Below, one piece after another: positions 44,035 to 53,919 of a DNA stretch of 64,000 bases (the stretch's first letter is position 1; each line of letters opens with the position of its first letter). Source of the DNA: Salinisphaera orenii subsp. orenii MK-B5 (GTDB taxonomy: Bacteria > Pseudomonadota > Gammaproteobacteria > Nevskiales > Salinisphaeraceae); contig NZ_AYKH01000008.1 of assembly GCF_003788635.1 (NCBI RefSeq), positions 1 to 64,000 on the forward strand, written 5' to 3'. The translations under genes were made by a program, and so were the position numbers. A model generated the notes under the pieces. The model was given only the letters and a program-made list of their open reading frames with translations. It ran no database searches and was not told the DNA's origin.

Positions 44035-44904
44035 TCAGCCGCCGTCGGCCTCCGCGATCGCCGCGTCGAGCAGCGCCGCGCAGTCGTCGTCGAGCTTGTG
44101 GGTGATCAGATCGTCCGCACGGGTGCGGCCGCGGTTGATCGCCAGAATCGGCAGGCCGCGGGCCGCGGCCTCGCGCACGAAGCGATAGCCGGACCAGACC
44201 ATGAGCGAGGAGCCGGCCACGAGCACGGCGTCCGAGCGCGCGAGCGCGTTCCAGGCCCGGGACACCCGTTTTTTGGGCACCGCGCCGCCGAAGAAGACGA
44301 CGTCGGGCTTGAGAATGCCGCGGCACGCCGGACAGGCCGGCACCCGGAACGCGTCGTAATCGACGTCGCCCAGTTCGATGTCACCGTCCGGCCGGATGAC
44401 GCCGGCGTCATGCAGCCAGTCCCGGTTGGCTTCGATCAACATCTCCTGAACGCGGTGGCGCGACAGCCGGCTGTCGCAGTCCAGGCAGACCACGCGATCG
44501 AGACGGCCGTGCAGATCGATCACCGCGCGGCTGCCCGCCGCCTGGTGCAGGCCGTCCACGTTCTGCGTGACCAGCAGGCGCACGCGCCCCGCCCGTCCCA
44601 ACCGCGCCAGCGCCCGGTGTGCGGCGTTGGGGCGGGCGCGGGCGACCGGCGGCCAGCCCGCCATGCTGCGGGCCCAGTAGCGCCGCCGCTTGGCCAGATG
44701 CGTGATGAACGCCTGATGCTGGATCGGCGCCGCCCCCTTCCAGCCGCCGTCGCGGTCGCGATAGTCCGGGATACCCGAGGCCGTGCTGATACCCGCACCG
44801 GTGAGCACGAAAAGCCGCCGATGCGCGGCGATGAAATCGCGCAGCCGGGCGATGTGATCGGCACGCGCGGGCGAGTCCCCGGCGATCTCCCGCGGCAGCG
44901 TCAT
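44035..44904 (-). CDS. sirtuin-family NAD-dependent protein deacylase
   Basis: The product is 289 residues. Sirtuin motifs are clear: GAGISTASGIPDYR near 39-52, QNVDGLH, the catalytic His in DLHGRL, and a zinc site with CLDC and CPAC. The overall layout resembles class II (SIRT4-like) sirtuins, which are longer than CobB. It would remove acyl groups from lysines using NAD. The ATG at 44904 overlaps the stop of the HAD gene (ATGA), so the two are coupled. The frame is open upstream, but that part is a shadow of the HAD gene. Confidence 0.9.
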   Translation of the reverse strand: MTLPREIAGDSPARADHIARLRDFIAAHRRLFVLTGAGISTASGIPDYRDRDGGWKGAAPIQHQAFITHLAKRRRYWARSMAGWPPVARARPNAAHRALARLGRAGRVRLLVTQNVDGLHQAAGSRAVIDLHGRLDRVVCLDCDSRLSRHRVQEMLIEANRDWLHDAGVIRPDGDIELGDVDYDAFRVPACPACRGILKPDVVFFGGAVPKKRVSRAWNALARSDAVLVAGSSLMVWSGYRFVREAAARGLPILAINRGRTRADDLITHKLDDDCAALLDAAIAEADGG

Positions 44905-45548
44905 GCCGCGGCCGGCGCGCTCACGCCCAGGGCCGCGAGATCGGCCTCGAGCGCAGTCGCGTCGTGGAAGACCAGCGCCTGCCAACCCGCCGCGCGGGCG
45001 CCCTCGACGTTGATCCGGCGGTCGTCGATGAGCAGGCATGCGCCCGGCGCCGCGCCCAGTGCGGCGGCCACCGCGGCGAAGCCCCGGGAATCGGGCTTGG
45101 CGTAGCCGACCTCCTGCGACGCGAAGGCGCGATCGAGGTGCGCGAAAAAACCGAACTCACGCGCGATATAACGCCAGTGAACGGCGTTGGTGTTGCTGTA
45201 GCAGGCCAGGCGATGGCAACGGCCCAGCCGGGCCACGAGCGCCGCAGTCTCGGTCTTTTCGCCCCGGAGCATGCGTTCGAGCGCCGCGGTCAGCGTGTCG
45301 AAGTCCAGCGGCGTCGTCAGTTTCCGGTTGAGCGCGGCGTGGAAAGCGCGCGCGTCGAGCTCGCCCACCTGAAAGCGTTCGGCGAGCGAGAACGGGCGCG
45401 CGGTGAAGCGCTCGCGCAGCAGCGGCGCAAGCCGCTCGACGGCCGTGTCGCTGCGCGCGGCAAGGTCGGTCAGCGTATCCGCCGGCGGCGCCACGTCCAC
45501 CAGCACGCCGCCGAGATCGAATACCAGCCAGTCAATGGAATCGGTCAT
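44901..45548 (-). CDS. HAD-superfamily (subfamily IA) hydrolase
   Basis: The product is 215 residues. Motif I is FDLGGVLVD, with the nucleophile Asp but Gly in place of the usual second Asp, as in YihX-like phosphatases. Motif II (CYSNTN) and Motif III/IV (AKPDSRGF, LLIDDRRINVEGA) follow. It has an alpha-helical cap between residues 20 and 95. The substrate is unknown, probably a small phosphorylated sugar or cofactor. ATG 45548 was chosen because the HAD fold starts there. It is translationally coupled to the sirtuin. Confidence 0.85.
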   Translation of the reverse strand: MTDSIDWLVFDLGGVLVDVAPPADTLTDLAARSDTAVERLAPLLRERFTARPFSLAERFQVGELDARAFHAALNRKLTTPLDFDTLTAALERMLRGEKTETAALVARLGRCHRLACYSNTNAVHWRYIAREFGFFAHLDRAFASQEVGYAKPDSRGFAAVAAALGAAPGACLLIDDRRINVEGARAAGWQALVFHDATALEADLAALGVSAPAAA

Positions 45549-45730
45549 TGCGCGGGACTCTACGTCGACGGCGGTGGTCGGGATGCGTTCGTCATGCCCG
45601 GCCACGGCAGACCGACCAGAGCGGCGGCGATCGACGGCTCACATGCCGCCGACCCGGCCCGTGATCCGGCGACCACGGCTACGCATCCAGCGTATCGCGC
45701 CCGGCCGGCGACATGCGGCGGGCCCGAGGC

Positions 45731-45997
45731 TCAGCTGTCGGCGTCGAGCAAGGAGTTGACCTTCTCGATGTAACCGCGCATGGCGGTATCGGCCTTGGTC
45801 CCGGCGAGCTTGGCCCAGGCGTCGTACTTGGCGCGGCCCTTGAGATCGGTGAACCCCGGACGCTTGCCTTCCACGTCGCCGACCGTGGCCTGCTTGTAGT
45901 GCGCGTAGAGGGCGAGTAGATCGTCGTTGCTCGGGCGCGACGACAGTTTCTGCACGTCTTCCTGCGCCTGCTCGAAATCGGCCTTCAGGTCCGCCAT
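45731..45997 (-). CDS. acyl-CoA-binding protein
   Basis: The 88-residue protein matches the acyl-CoA-binding fold: LYAHYKQATVGDV, KRPGFTDLKGRAKYDAWAKL and YIEKVNSLL, which form the four-helix bundle with conserved Tyr, Lys and Trp contacts to CoA. It binds long-chain acyl-CoA in the cytoplasm and buffers its pool. Such proteins are universal in eukaryotes and scattered in bacteria. It stands between folA and the HAD gene, with 182 bases to the latter. Confidence 0.92.
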   Translation of the reverse strand: MADLKADFEQAQEDVQKLSSRPSNDDLLALYAHYKQATVGDVEGKRPGFTDLKGRAKYDAWAKLAGTKADTAMRGYIEKVNSLLDADS

Positions 45998-46030
45998 GGG
46001 TGCTCCGGGGCAGTGAGTAACCGCTCCAGT

Positions 46031-46549
46031 TTAAGCCGCGGCCCGCACCCATGTCATGAAACGGTGGGCGGGCACCTCGCCGGCGGCGGCCACCGACTGC
46101 GTCTCGACCAGCCGCCAGGCCGACCAGTCGACCGCGGGAAAGTGCGTGTCGCCGGCGTAGTGGCCGTCGATGCGCGTCACCAGCAGACGATGGGCCCGCG
46201 CCAGCGAGAGCGCGTAGACCTGGGCGCCGCCGATGACCATCAGCTCCGCGGCGCCGTCCGCGCGGGCCGCGGCGATCGCTTCGTCCAGATCGGCCACGCG
46301 TTCGCAGCCCGGCGCGGCGAACCCGGGATCCCGGGTGAGCACGAGATTGCGCCGCTGGGGCAGCGCCCGGCCGATGGAGTCAAACGTGCGCCGGCCCATC
46401 AAGATCGGCTTGCCGCGCGTCTGCGCCTTGAACCAGCGCAGATCGTCGGGAATATGCCAGGGCATGCCCCCCTCGGCGCCGATCACGCCGGCGGTGTCCA
46501 TGGCCACGATCAGAGTGAGTTCGGGGGCGGCGGCTTCGGAGGATGACAT
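46031..46549 (-). CDS. folA: dihydrofolate reductase
   Basis: The product is 172 residues. It has VAMDTAGVIGAEGGMPWHIPDDLRWFK (the M20-like loop and the catalytic acidic Asp), GRRTFDSIG, and VIGGAQVYAL. It reduces dihydrofolate with NADPH and is the target of trimethoprim. An N-terminal extension of about 9 residues (SSSEAAAPE) precedes the fold. It follows thyA, whose reaction produces dihydrofolate, with 121 bases between. Confidence 0.94.
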   Translation of the reverse strand: MSSSEAAAPELTLIVAMDTAGVIGAEGGMPWHIPDDLRWFKAQTRGKPILMGRRTFDSIGRALPQRRNLVLTRDPGFAAPGCERVADLDEAIAAARADGAAELMVIGGAQVYALSLARAHRLLVTRIDGHYAGDTHFPAVDWSAWRLVETQSVAAAGEVPAHRFMTWVRAAA

Positions 46550-46670
46550 GCGTTCGGGGTCTGCAGGCGGCCGGCTATTGTCGAAGGCCGGCCGGTTCGC
46601 GTCCAGTCCGTGCGCGACATGCGCGCCCCAATGTCGGCTCCCCGCGCCGCCCGATGATTCCGTGCGCCGG

Positions 46671-47477
46671 TTAGACCGCCACCGGCGCGCGGATCGCGGC
46701 GTGGCTTTCGTAGTTCACCAAGCGGATGTCGTCGAAGGTGAAGGCGAACAGGTCGTCCACCGCCGGGTTGAGCCAGAGCGAGGGCGCGGCCAGCGGCTCG
46801 CGCGCGAGCTGGGTGTCGGCCTGTTCCAGGTGATTCAGATACAGATGGGCATCGCCCAGCGTGTGCACGAAATCGCCCACCTCGAGGTCGCAGACCTGCG
46901 CGACCATGTGCGTGAGCAGCGCATAGGAGGCGATGTTGAACGGCACCCCGAGAAAGATATCCGCACTGCGCTGGTAGAGCTGGCAGGACAGGCGACCGTC
47001 CGCCACGTAGAACTGGAACAGCAGATGGCAGGGCGGCAGCGCCATGTCGTCGACCTGGGCCGGATTCCAGGCGGTGACCACGTGCCGGCGCGAGTCGGGA
47101 TTGAGCCTGATCGAGTCGATCACCCGCGCGAGCTGGTCCACGCTGGCGCCGTCGGGCGCCGGCCAGCTGCGCCACTGATAGCCGTAGACCGGCCCGAGAT
47201 CGCCGTTGGCGTCGGCCCACTCGTCCCAGATCGACACGCGGTTGTCCTTGAGATACCCGATGTTGGTGTCGCCGGCGATGAACCACAGCAGCTCGTGAAT
47301 GATCGAGCGCAGGTGCAGCTTCTTGGTCGTGAGCGCCGGAAATCCGCGCCGCAGGTCGAAGCGCATCTGCCGGCCGAACACCGAGACCGTGCCGGTACCG
47401 GTGCGATCGGCCTTGCGGGTGCCGTGATCGCGCACCTCGCGCATCAGCTCCAGATACGGCTGCTCCAGCGCACTCAT
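46671..47477 (-). CDS. thyA: thymidylate synthase
   Basis: The product is 268 residues (E. coli ThyA has 264). The catalytic Cys is in [12 protein letters not shown], and the [10 protein letters not shown] phosphate-binding and [19 protein letters not shown] segments are complete. It methylates dUMP to dTMP using methylene-tetrahydrofolate. The ATG at 47477 overlaps the lgt stop (ATGA). The lgt-thyA-folA order is conserved in gammaproteobacteria. Confidence 0.96.
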   Translation of the reverse strand: MSALEQPYLELMREVRDHGTRKADRTGTGTVSVFGRQMRFDLRRGFPALTTKKLHLRSIIHELLWFIAGDTNIGYLKDNRVSIWDEWADANGDLGPVYGYQWRSWPAPDGASVDQLARVIDSIRLNPDSRRHVVTAWNPAQVDDMALPPCHLLFQFYVADGRLSCQLYQRSADIFLGVPFNIASYALLTHMVAQVCDLEVGDFVHTLGDAHLYLNHLEQADTQLAREPLAAPSLWLNPAVDDLFAFTFDDIRLVNYESHAAIRAPVAV

Positions 47478-48265
47478 GCCGCGGCCCGCCCGCGGCGGTA
47501 GGCCAGGCCCAGCAGGAGCACGCCGCCCACGATCATCGGCACACACAGGATCTGACCCATCGTCATCCAGTCGAAGGCCACGAAGCCGAGGAAATCATCC
47601 GGTTTGCGGAAGAACTCGGCGAAGAAACGCAGACAGCCGTAGCCCAGCAGGAACAGCCCGGAGACGGCCATGCGCGGCCGCGGACGGCGGGCGAACAGCC
47701 AGAGCACGGCGAACAACAGCAGCCCCTCGAGCCCGGCTTCGTAGAGCTCCGAGGGATGGCGCGGGGCCATGTCCACATGCGGGTAGACCATCGCCCAGGG
47801 CACATCGGTCACGCGCCCGATCAGCTCGCCGTTGATGAAGTTGGCGATACGGCCGAAGAACAGCCCCACCGGCACGATCGGCGCGACGAAGTCGGTGATG
47901 TCGAAGAAACCGCGTCGGGTATGCCGCGCGAACCAGGCCGCGGCCGCGAAAACGCCCAGCATGCCGCCGTGGAAGGACATTCCACCCTGCCAGATGTAGA
48001 ACAGTTGCAGCGGATTGTCGAGCAGCAGGCCGGGCTGGTAGAACAGCATATAGCCCACGCGCCCGCCGATGACGACGCCGAGCACGACATAGAACAGCAG
48101 GTCGCCGACCTCCTCGCGCGACCAGTGCACATGCGCCTGCGCCGTGCGCACGATGCCCAGGCCCCAGCCGAGCAGAAAGCTCAGCAGGTACATCAGGCCA
48201 TACCAGTGCACGTCCAGCGGTCCCAGCGAGACCGCCACCGGATCGATGGATGGGTGTACGAACAT
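47474..48265 (-). CDS. lgt: prolipoprotein diacylglyceryl transferase
   Basis: The product is 263 residues with about seven membrane segments. It contains the Lgt signature GGLIG-like region here as MSFHGGMLG, with [16 protein letters not shown] and the HPSELYEA motif. It transfers diacylglycerol to the lipobox cysteine of prolipoproteins, so PilP, PqiC and the Ig-like lipoprotein in this window are its expected substrates. ATG 48265 fits the usual N-terminus ([17 protein letters not shown]). An open frame to 48316 adds a non-homologous stretch. Confidence 0.96.
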   Translation of the reverse strand: MFVHPSIDPVAVSLGPLDVHWYGLMYLLSFLLGWGLGIVRTAQAHVHWSREEVGDLLFYVVLGVVIGGRVGYMLFYQPGLLLDNPLQLFYIWQGGMSFHGGMLGVFAAAAWFARHTRRGFFDITDFVAPIVPVGLFFGRIANFINGELIGRVTDVPWAMVYPHVDMAPRHPSELYEAGLEGLLLFAVLWLFARRPRPRMAVSGLFLLGYGCLRFFAEFFRKPDDFLGFVAFDWMTMGQILCVPMIVGGVLLLGLAYRRGRAAA

Positions 48266-48343
48266 GGCTGCGGAGTTTAGCAGCCGTCGCCGGCCATCGG
48301 GCATGTGCCGCGACACGCCCGGGCCATCCGCGTCGGCCGGGCG

Positions 48344-48883
48344 TCAGCGCACCCAGGCGAATACGCGGACATCGCGCGGCCCGCTCGCGCCGGGATGATT
48401 CGGACGTTCAGACCAGCGCCTCAGCACGCCCTCCTCGCGCATGCCGAGTTTATCCAGCACGCGCGCCGAAGCGCGGTTGTCGACGTCGCAGGTGGCCCAG
48501 AAGCGGGCGACGTCGTCGATCTCGCGGGCGGCATCGAACACCGCGGCCGTGGCCTCGGTGGCCAGCCCCCGGCCCCAGGCGTCGTGGGCGAGCACATAAC
48601 CGAACTGGGCGCCGTGGGCATCGAACTGACATCCGACCGTGCCGACGAGCGCATCCGAGGCGCGATCGATCAGCACCCAGCAGAAATCGTCGCCGGATTC
48701 CCAGCCCCAGTGCACATCGTCGATGAAGCCGCGGCTGTCATCGAGATCGAGGTGGGTGGCCCAGTCCAGAAAACGGGTGACCCGCGCATCGCCGGCGTAG
48801 TCGAACACCGCAGGGGCGTCGGCGGCGACCGGCGGGCGCAGGTGCAGCCGTGCGGTATCCAGCGTGCGTGGCATGACGATCAT
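48344..48883 (-). CDS. GNAT-family N-acetyltransferase (RimJ/RimL-like)
   Basis: The product is about 179 residues. It begins with the RimJ-type TARLHLRPPVAADAPAVFDY and has the acetyl-CoA site AWGRGLATEA and the C-terminal NRASARVLDKLGM that are typical of this group. It acetylates an amine on an unknown substrate, often a protein N-terminus or small molecule. The start may be ATG 48883 or ATG 48874; a GGGTGG lies just upstream of the first. The gene sits between lgt and a sugar-kinase gene with 78- and 37-base gaps. Confidence 0.85.
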   Translation of the reverse strand: MIVMPRTLDTARLHLRPPVAADAPAVFDYAGDARVTRFLDWATHLDLDDSRGFIDDVHWGWESGDDFCWVLIDRASDALVGTVGCQFDAHGAQFGYVLAHDAWGRGLATEATAAVFDAAREIDDVARFWATCDVDNRASARVLDKLGMREEGVLRRWSERPNHPGASGPRDVRVFAWVR

Positions 48884-48920
48884 GCAGCCACCCGGACACC
48901 GCACGACATGGGGCGGTCGG

Positions 48921-49856
48921 CTACACCATGTCCTGGCCGAATTCGTGCTTGTAGCGCTCCTTGAACGAATCCAGCGTGAAGTGGTGGTTCTGCGTGCCGG
49001 GACGCTCGATCTTGATGGTGCCGGCCAATGAGGCGACACGACCGATGGTCTCCCAGTCCATGCCCTGCTGCAGGCCGTAGATCAGCCCGGCGCGGTAGGC
49101 GTCGCCGCAGCCGGTCGGGTCCGCCAGCGCGGTGGCCTGGGCCGCCGGCACCTCGATCTTGCGACCGCCGGTGTAGATCAGCGAGCCCTCGCCGCCGCGG
49201 GTCACGATCAGCGCCTTGAGCCGCGCGGCCATCTGCTCGTGCGTCAGGCCGGTGCGGTCGGTGATGAGGCTGGCCTCGTAGTCGTTGACCGTGAGATAGC
49301 TGGCCTGATCGATGAAGCGGTTCAACTCGTCGCCGTTGAACATCGGCAGGCCCTGGCCCGGGTCGAAGATGAAGTCGATGCCGGCCTCGGCGAACTGCTC
49401 CGCGTGGGCGACCATGCCGTCCTTGCCGTCGGGCGAGACGATACCCAGATCGATGCCCGCGTTCGCGGGTACGGTCTGTTCGTGGGCGTGGTTCATCGCG
49501 CCCGGATGGAAGGCCGTGATCTGGTTGTCGTCCAGATCGGTGGTGATGTAGGCCTGCGCGGTGTAGGCGTCGTCGATCTGCTTGAGCCGATCGCGGCTGA
49601 TGCCGTGCTTGTCCATCCAGGCCGCGTAATCGTCGAAATCCTTGCCGACGGTGCCCATCGGCTCGCCGTCGCCGCCGAGCAGCTTGAGCGAGTAGGCGAT
49701 GTTGCCGGCGCAGCCGCCGAACTCGCGGCGCATTTCCGGGACCAGGAACGACACGTTGAGCATGTGCACCCGGTCGGGCAGGATCTCGTTCTTGAAGTGC
49801 CCAGTGTAGACCATGATGGTGTCGTAGGCAAAAGAACCGCAGATCAGAGCAGACAT
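48921..49856 (-). CDS. PfkB-family carbohydrate/nucleoside kinase
   Basis: The product is 311 residues of ribokinase fold. The N-terminal FGGCAGNIAYSLKLLG is the GG substrate-side signature, and DPTGCGDAYRAG near 247-258 carries the catalytic Asp and anion hole. It phosphorylates a sugar or nucleoside with ATP; it resembles bacterial adenosine-kinase-like PfkB proteins, but the substrate cannot be assigned. It is preceded by gcvPB with 57 bases between. Confidence 0.87.
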   Translation of the reverse strand: MSALICGSFAYDTIMVYTGHFKNEILPDRVHMLNVSFLVPEMRREFGGCAGNIAYSLKLLGGDGEPMGTVGKDFDDYAAWMDKHGISRDRLKQIDDAYTAQAYITTDLDDNQITAFHPGAMNHAHEQTVPANAGIDLGIVSPDGKDGMVAHAEQFAEAGIDFIFDPGQGLPMFNGDELNRFIDQASYLTVNDYEASLITDRTGLTHEQMAARLKALIVTRGGEGSLIYTGGRKIEVPAAQATALADPTGCGDAYRAGLIYGLQQGMDWETIGRVASLAGTIKIERPGTQNHHFTLDSFKERYKHEFGQDMV

Positions 49857-49913
49857 AAACCTTCCTTGATCAAATGAAATTCTCGGCCGCGGCGAAACGC
49901 GCGCGCGGGCCCG

Positions 49914-51398
49914 TCATGCGGCGGCCGAGGAACCCGCATCGTACGCGAGATCGAGCCGCTTCGCCGCCGCGACCTCGTCGAAACGGCGCGCGGGCAGGCT
50001 CGTCGGCGCCTGACGCAGCGTCTCCGGATCGGCGCGGGCCTCCTCGCGGATCGCGACCATGGCCTCGACGAAGGCATCCAGCGTCTCGCGCGATTCGGTC
50101 TCCGTCGGCTCGATGAGAAAGCACTCCGGCACGAGCAGCGGGAAATAGATCGTCGGCGCGTGGAAACCGTAGTCGAGCAGCCGCTTGGCGAAATCCGCGG
50201 CCGTCACCCCGAACTGCGACTTCTCGCGCTTGAGCGTGACGATGAACTCGTGGCTGGCCCGCCGATCGGGAAAGGCCACCTCGAAACCGGCGTCCTTGAG
50301 CCGCGCCATCAGATAGTTGGAGTTGAGCGTGGCGTACTCGGCGACCCGCGTCATGCCGTCGCGGCCGAGCAGGCGGGCGTAGATATAGGCACGCATCAGC
50401 ACGCCAGTGTTGCCCATGAACGCCGACAGGCGACCGATGGTGTGCGGCAGATCGGCCTCGGTCATCCAGTAGTAGCGCGTCTCCGCGCCGTCGCCGCGCC
50501 GGCCGATCGTCGGGATCGGCATGAACTTGCGCAGGTGGCTGCCCACGCCGAGCGCGCCGGAGCCCGGCCCGCCGCCGCCGTGCGGGGTCGAGAAGGTCTT
50601 GTGCAGGTTCATGTGGATGACGTCGAAGCCCATGTCGCCCGGGCGGATCTTGCCGAGAATGGCGTTCAGATTGGCGCCGTCGTAGTAGAGCAGCCCGCCC
50701 GCGCCGTGGACGATGTCGGCGATTTCGAGGATGTCCTGCTCGAACACGCCCAGCGTCGACGGGTTCGTGAGCATGATCCCGGCGGTCCGCTCGCTGACCT
50801 TCTCGCGCAGGGCGGCGATGTCCACATCGCCGTCGGCGTCGGTGGGCAGCTCGATGACGCGGCAGCCGCACATGGTGGCGGTCGCCGGATTGGTGCCGTG
50901 GGCGGCGTCGGGCACCAGGATCTCGTCGCGGTGATGATCGCCGCGATGGTCGTGGTAGGCCTTGATCATCGCCACGCCGGTGAACTCGCCCTGGGCGCCG
51001 GCCATCGGCGTGAGCGAACACTTGTCCATGCCGGTGACCTCGGTGAGGATCTCCTGGAGCTCGTAGAGACAGCACATCTGACCCTGGCCATGGCTGGCCG
51101 GCGCCAGCGGATGCCGATCAAGGAAACCGGGCAGCGAGGCCAGCGTGTTACAGGCCCGCGGATTGTGCTTCATCGTGCACGAGCCCAGCGGGTAGAAGTG
51201 CGTGTCGATGGAGAAGTTGAGCTGCGACAGCCGGGTGTAGTGGCGTACCACGTCCATCTCGGAGACTTCCGGCAGCCCGATGTCGGAGTCGCGGGCCAGC
51301 GCATCCGGGATGTCGTCCACCGCCGGCGCCTGCCGCGGCGCCTGGGCGTGGGCGCGGCGGCCCGGCTGACCGCGTTCGAAGATCAGTTGCTCGGTCAT
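49914..51398 (-). CDS. gcvPB: glycine dehydrogenase (decarboxylating) subunit 2
   Basis: The product is 494 residues. It is the PLP-binding half of P protein: the Schiff-base lysine is in [19 protein letters not shown], and [12 protein letters not shown] and GANLNAI are conserved. With subunit 1 (gcvPA) it decarboxylates glycine and passes the aminomethyl group to GcvH. Most gammaproteobacteria such as E. coli have one fused GcvP; here it is split in two genes with tpx between them. The ATG is at 51398. Confidence 0.95.
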   Translation of the reverse strand: MTEQLIFERGQPGRRAHAQAPRQAPAVDDIPDALARDSDIGLPEVSEMDVVRHYTRLSQLNFSIDTHFYPLGSCTMKHNPRACNTLASLPGFLDRHPLAPASHGQGQMCCLYELQEILTEVTGMDKCSLTPMAGAQGEFTGVAMIKAYHDHRGDHHRDEILVPDAAHGTNPATATMCGCRVIELPTDADGDVDIAALREKVSERTAGIMLTNPSTLGVFEQDILEIADIVHGAGGLLYYDGANLNAILGKIRPGDMGFDVIHMNLHKTFSTPHGGGGPGSGALGVGSHLRKFMPIPTIGRRGDGAETRYYWMTEADLPHTIGRLSAFMGNTGVLMRAYIYARLLGRDGMTRVAEYATLNSNYLMARLKDAGFEVAFPDRRASHEFIVTLKREKSQFGVTAADFAKRLLDYGFHAPTIYFPLLVPECFLIEPTETESRETLDAFVEAMVAIREEARADPETLRQAPTSLPARRFDEVAAAKRLDLAYDAGSSAAA

Positions 51399-51464
51399 GG
51401 CGTTACCTCGCTGCGGCGACGCATCGCGCGCCGCCGCTGGAAAAACAGGAATCGGCGGCGACGG

Positions 51465-51971
51465 CTAGCCCGCGAGCGCGGCCAGCGCGGCCGCGTAGTC
51501 GGGCTCGTCGGAGATCTCGCCGACCAGCTCGCTGTGGAGCACGCGATCGTCGGCATCGGCCACGACCACCGCACGCGCGCACAGGCCGGCCATCGGCCCA
51601 TCGGCCATGAGCACGCCGTAGTCCTCGGCGAACGACTTGTCGCGCATCATCGACAGCGTCACGCCGTTGGCCAGCCCCTCGGCGCTGCAGAAGCGCGAAT
51701 GCGCGAACGGCAGATCCGCCGAGACCTGCAGCAACGCGACGTTGTCGAGCGCCTCGACGTCGGCGTTGAAGCGCTTGACCGAGAGCGCACAGGTGGGCGT
51801 GTCCAGGCTCGGAAAGATGTTCAAGATCTTGCGCTGGCCGGCGAAATCGGCGAGATGACGATCGCCGAGATCGGTGCCGGTCAGGGTGAAGTCGGGCAGC
51901 CGGTCGCCGGGCGCCGGCAGCGCGCCCGCGACGCTGGCCGGCGTGCCGCGCAGCGTGATGCTCTGGGTCAT
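51465..51971 (-). CDS. tpx: thiol peroxidase (Tpx type)
   Basis: The product is 168 residues. The peroxidatic cysteine is Cys61 in PSLDTPTCALS and the resolving cysteine is Cys95 in SRFCSAEG, the same spacing as E. coli Tpx. It reduces hydrogen peroxide and alkyl hydroperoxides using thioredoxin (trxA lies at 20678). It sits on the same strand between gcvPA and gcvPB, with gaps of 42 and 66 bases, so it is probably transcribed with the glycine cleavage genes. That is an unusual setting. Confidence 0.94.
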   Translation of the reverse strand: MTQSITLRGTPASVAGALPAPGDRLPDFTLTGTDLGDRHLADFAGQRKILNIFPSLDTPTCALSVKRFNADVEALDNVALLQVSADLPFAHSRFCSAEGLANGVTLSMMRDKSFAEDYGVLMADGPMAGLCARAVVVADADDRVLHSELVGEISDEPDYAAALAALAG

Positions 51972-52013
51972 GGCAGGTCCTCGTATGGTTGGATTCGGTC
52001 GCCGCGGGCCGGT

Positions 52014-53393
52014 TCAGGCCGGCGCGGCATGGGTTTCGAGCACGGCCGCCAAGGCCTCGGCGTAAGCGTCGAGATCACCGGCGGTCTTGGTCTCGGTGGC
52101 GCAGACCAGCACGGTATCGTTCAGGCCGTCGTAGTGGTCGGCGAGCGCGAGGCCGCCGAAGACGCCCCGCTCGGCGAGCGCTTCCAGCGCGGCGTCCGCG
52201 GCCATCGGCAGGCGCAGCACCGTCTCGTGGAAATACGGGCCGTCGAAGACGCGGCTCACGCCGTCGATGGCGGTCAGCCGTTCGACCAGCGCGCGCGTGT
52301 TGGCGGCACAGGTCGCCGCGGTACGCCGCAGCCCCTCGGGGCCGAGCAGGCTCATGTGGATGGTGGCCGCGGTGACCAGCAGGCCCTGGTTGGTGCAGAT
52401 GTTGGAGGTCGCCTTGGAGCGACGGATATGCTGCTCGCGCGGCTGCAGCGTGAGCACGTAGCCGTCGCAGCCGTCGGCGTCCAGCGCGCGGCCGACCACG
52501 CGGCCCGGCATCTGGCGGACATGTTTCTTCCGGCAGCACAGCAGGCCGAAGTACGGCCCGCCGCCGGCCAGCGGCGCGCCGAGCGGCTGGCCCTCGCCGA
52601 CGACGATGTCGGCCCCGTCGCCGCCGCCCCAGCGTCCCGGCGCCTTGAGCAGCGCCAGCGACATCGGATTGACCACGCCGATGGCGAGCGCGCCGTTGTC
52701 ATGCGCCCAGTCGGTGAGCGCATCGACGTCCTCGAGCGCGCCGAAGAAGTTGGGCTGCGGGATGACCAGCGCGGTCACGTCCTCGCCGGCCCAGCGGTCG
52801 AGCGCGGCCCGGTCGACCGTGCCGTGCTCGGCGTCGAAGTCCACGACCTCGAAGTCGATCGCCTGATTCGCGCAGATGTTGCGCGCGACCTGGCGGTAGA
52901 ACGGGTGCACCGACTTCGGCAGCAGCACGCGCCGCGACTTCGACTTGCGGTTGGCCCGCACGGCCATGAGCACGGCCTCGGCCAGCGCCGAGGCGCCGTC
53001 ATAGAGCGAGGCGTTGGACACGTCCATGCCGGTCAGCCCGCACATCATCGTCTGATATTCGTAGACGACCTGCAGCGTGCCCTGGCTGGCCTCCGGCTGA
53101 TACGGCGTGTAGGCGCTGTAGAACTCGCCGCGGGTGGTGATCTCCCAGACGGCGGCCGGGATGTGGTGCTCGTAGGCGCCGGCGCCGATGAAGCACAGAC
53201 CGCCCTCGTCCCGGCCGGCGCGCTCGCGCATCAGGCGGGTGATCTCCTGTTCGCTGGCGCCCTCCGGGATCGCGTCCAGGCTGACGTTGCGCAGCCTCGG
53301 GTCGATCTCGTCGAACAGGTCATCGATGGTCTCGGCGCCGATAACCGCCAGCATGTCGCGGACGTCGGCTTCGGTGTGCGGGATGAACGGCAT
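52014..53393 (-). CDS. gcvPA: glycine dehydrogenase (decarboxylating) subunit 1
   Basis: The product is 459 residues, the non-PLP half of the two-subunit P protein. Conserved segments include [41 protein letters not shown] and the GEGQPLG region. Its N-terminus ([15 protein letters not shown]) defines the ATG at 53393. It lies 46 bases after gcvH and precedes tpx. Split P proteins are common outside the enteric group. Confidence 0.95.
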   Translation of the reverse strand: MPFIPHTEADVRDMLAVIGAETIDDLFDEIDPRLRNVSLDAIPEGASEQEITRLMRERAGRDEGGLCFIGAGAYEHHIPAAVWEITTRGEFYSAYTPYQPEASQGTLQVVYEYQTMMCGLTGMDVSNASLYDGASALAEAVLMAVRANRKSKSRRVLLPKSVHPFYRQVARNICANQAIDFEVVDFDAEHGTVDRAALDRWAGEDVTALVIPQPNFFGALEDVDALTDWAHDNGALAIGVVNPMSLALLKAPGRWGGGDGADIVVGEGQPLGAPLAGGGPYFGLLCCRKKHVRQMPGRVVGRALDADGCDGYVLTLQPREQHIRRSKATSNICTNQGLLVTAATIHMSLLGPEGLRRTAATCAANTRALVERLTAIDGVSRVFDGPYFHETVLRLPMAADAALEALAERGVFGGLALADHYDGLNDTVLVCATETKTAGDLDAYAEALAAVLETHAAPA

Positions 53394-53439
53394 GGAACCT
53401 CGCGGTTGGGAAAAAGGCGGACGGCGGCGGGCGGCCGGC

Positions 53440-53835
53440 TCAGTCCTCCTCGTCCTCGACGATGCCCTCGTAGGTGTCGGCGTCGAGCAGCATGTCGAGC
53501 GCATCGGCGTCGTCGACCTGCATCTTGAACAGCCAGCCCTCGCCGAACGGGTCCTCGTTGACCAGCTCCGGCGCGTCCTCGAGCTGTTCGTTGACCTCGG
53601 CGACCTCGCCGGCCACGGGCGCATAGATGTCGGAGGCGGCCTTGACCGATTCCACCACGGCCACCGCGTCGCCGGCGCCGACCTTCTTGCCGGCCTCCGG
53701 CAGCTCCACGAACACCAGATCGCCGAGCGAAGCCTGGGCGTGGTCGGTGATGCCGACCGTGATCGTGCCGTCGCCGTCGTTGCCGATCCACTCGTGGGTC
53801 TTGGTATAGGACAGTTCCTTCGGTACGTCGCTCAT
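53440..53835 (-). CDS. gcvH: glycine cleavage system H protein
   Basis: The product is 131 residues. The lipoyl-lysine is in VESVKAASD (about residue 64). The C-terminal [10 protein letters not shown] tail is acidic. H protein carries the aminomethyl group between P, T and L proteins. It starts 84 bases after gcvT, and a terminator-like hairpin lies in that gap. Confidence 0.96.
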   Translation of the reverse strand: MSDVPKELSYTKTHEWIGNDGDGTITVGITDHAQASLGDLVFVELPEAGKKVGAGDAVAVVESVKAASDIYAPVAGEVAEVNEQLEDAPELVNEDPFGEGWLFKMQVDDADALDMLLDADTYEGIVEDEED

Positions 53836-53877
53836 CGGATTCCCCTTGCGGTTTGTTTGCCTGCAGCCTGGATGCGG

Positions 53878-53907
53878 AAAAAGAATGCGGCCGGATGCCT
53901 CCGGCCG
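53878..53907 (-). terminator. terminator-like hairpin between gcvT and gcvH
   Basis: On the minus strand an 8-base perfect stem (53907-53900 with 53895-53888, 4-base loop) is followed after five bases by TTTTT (53882-53878). It would reduce read-through from gcvT into gcvH or make a defined 3' end. The gap is short and no promoter for gcvH is obvious. Confidence 0.5.
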
Positions 53908-53919
53908 ATCGTCGTCGAT

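Noticed and set aside
50160-53528. Open frame of 1122 codons on the plus strand
   Set aside because: It runs antisense through gcvPB, tpx and gcvPA. It arises from codon bias of high-GC DNA and has repetitive Arg/His/Gly composition without any known domain.
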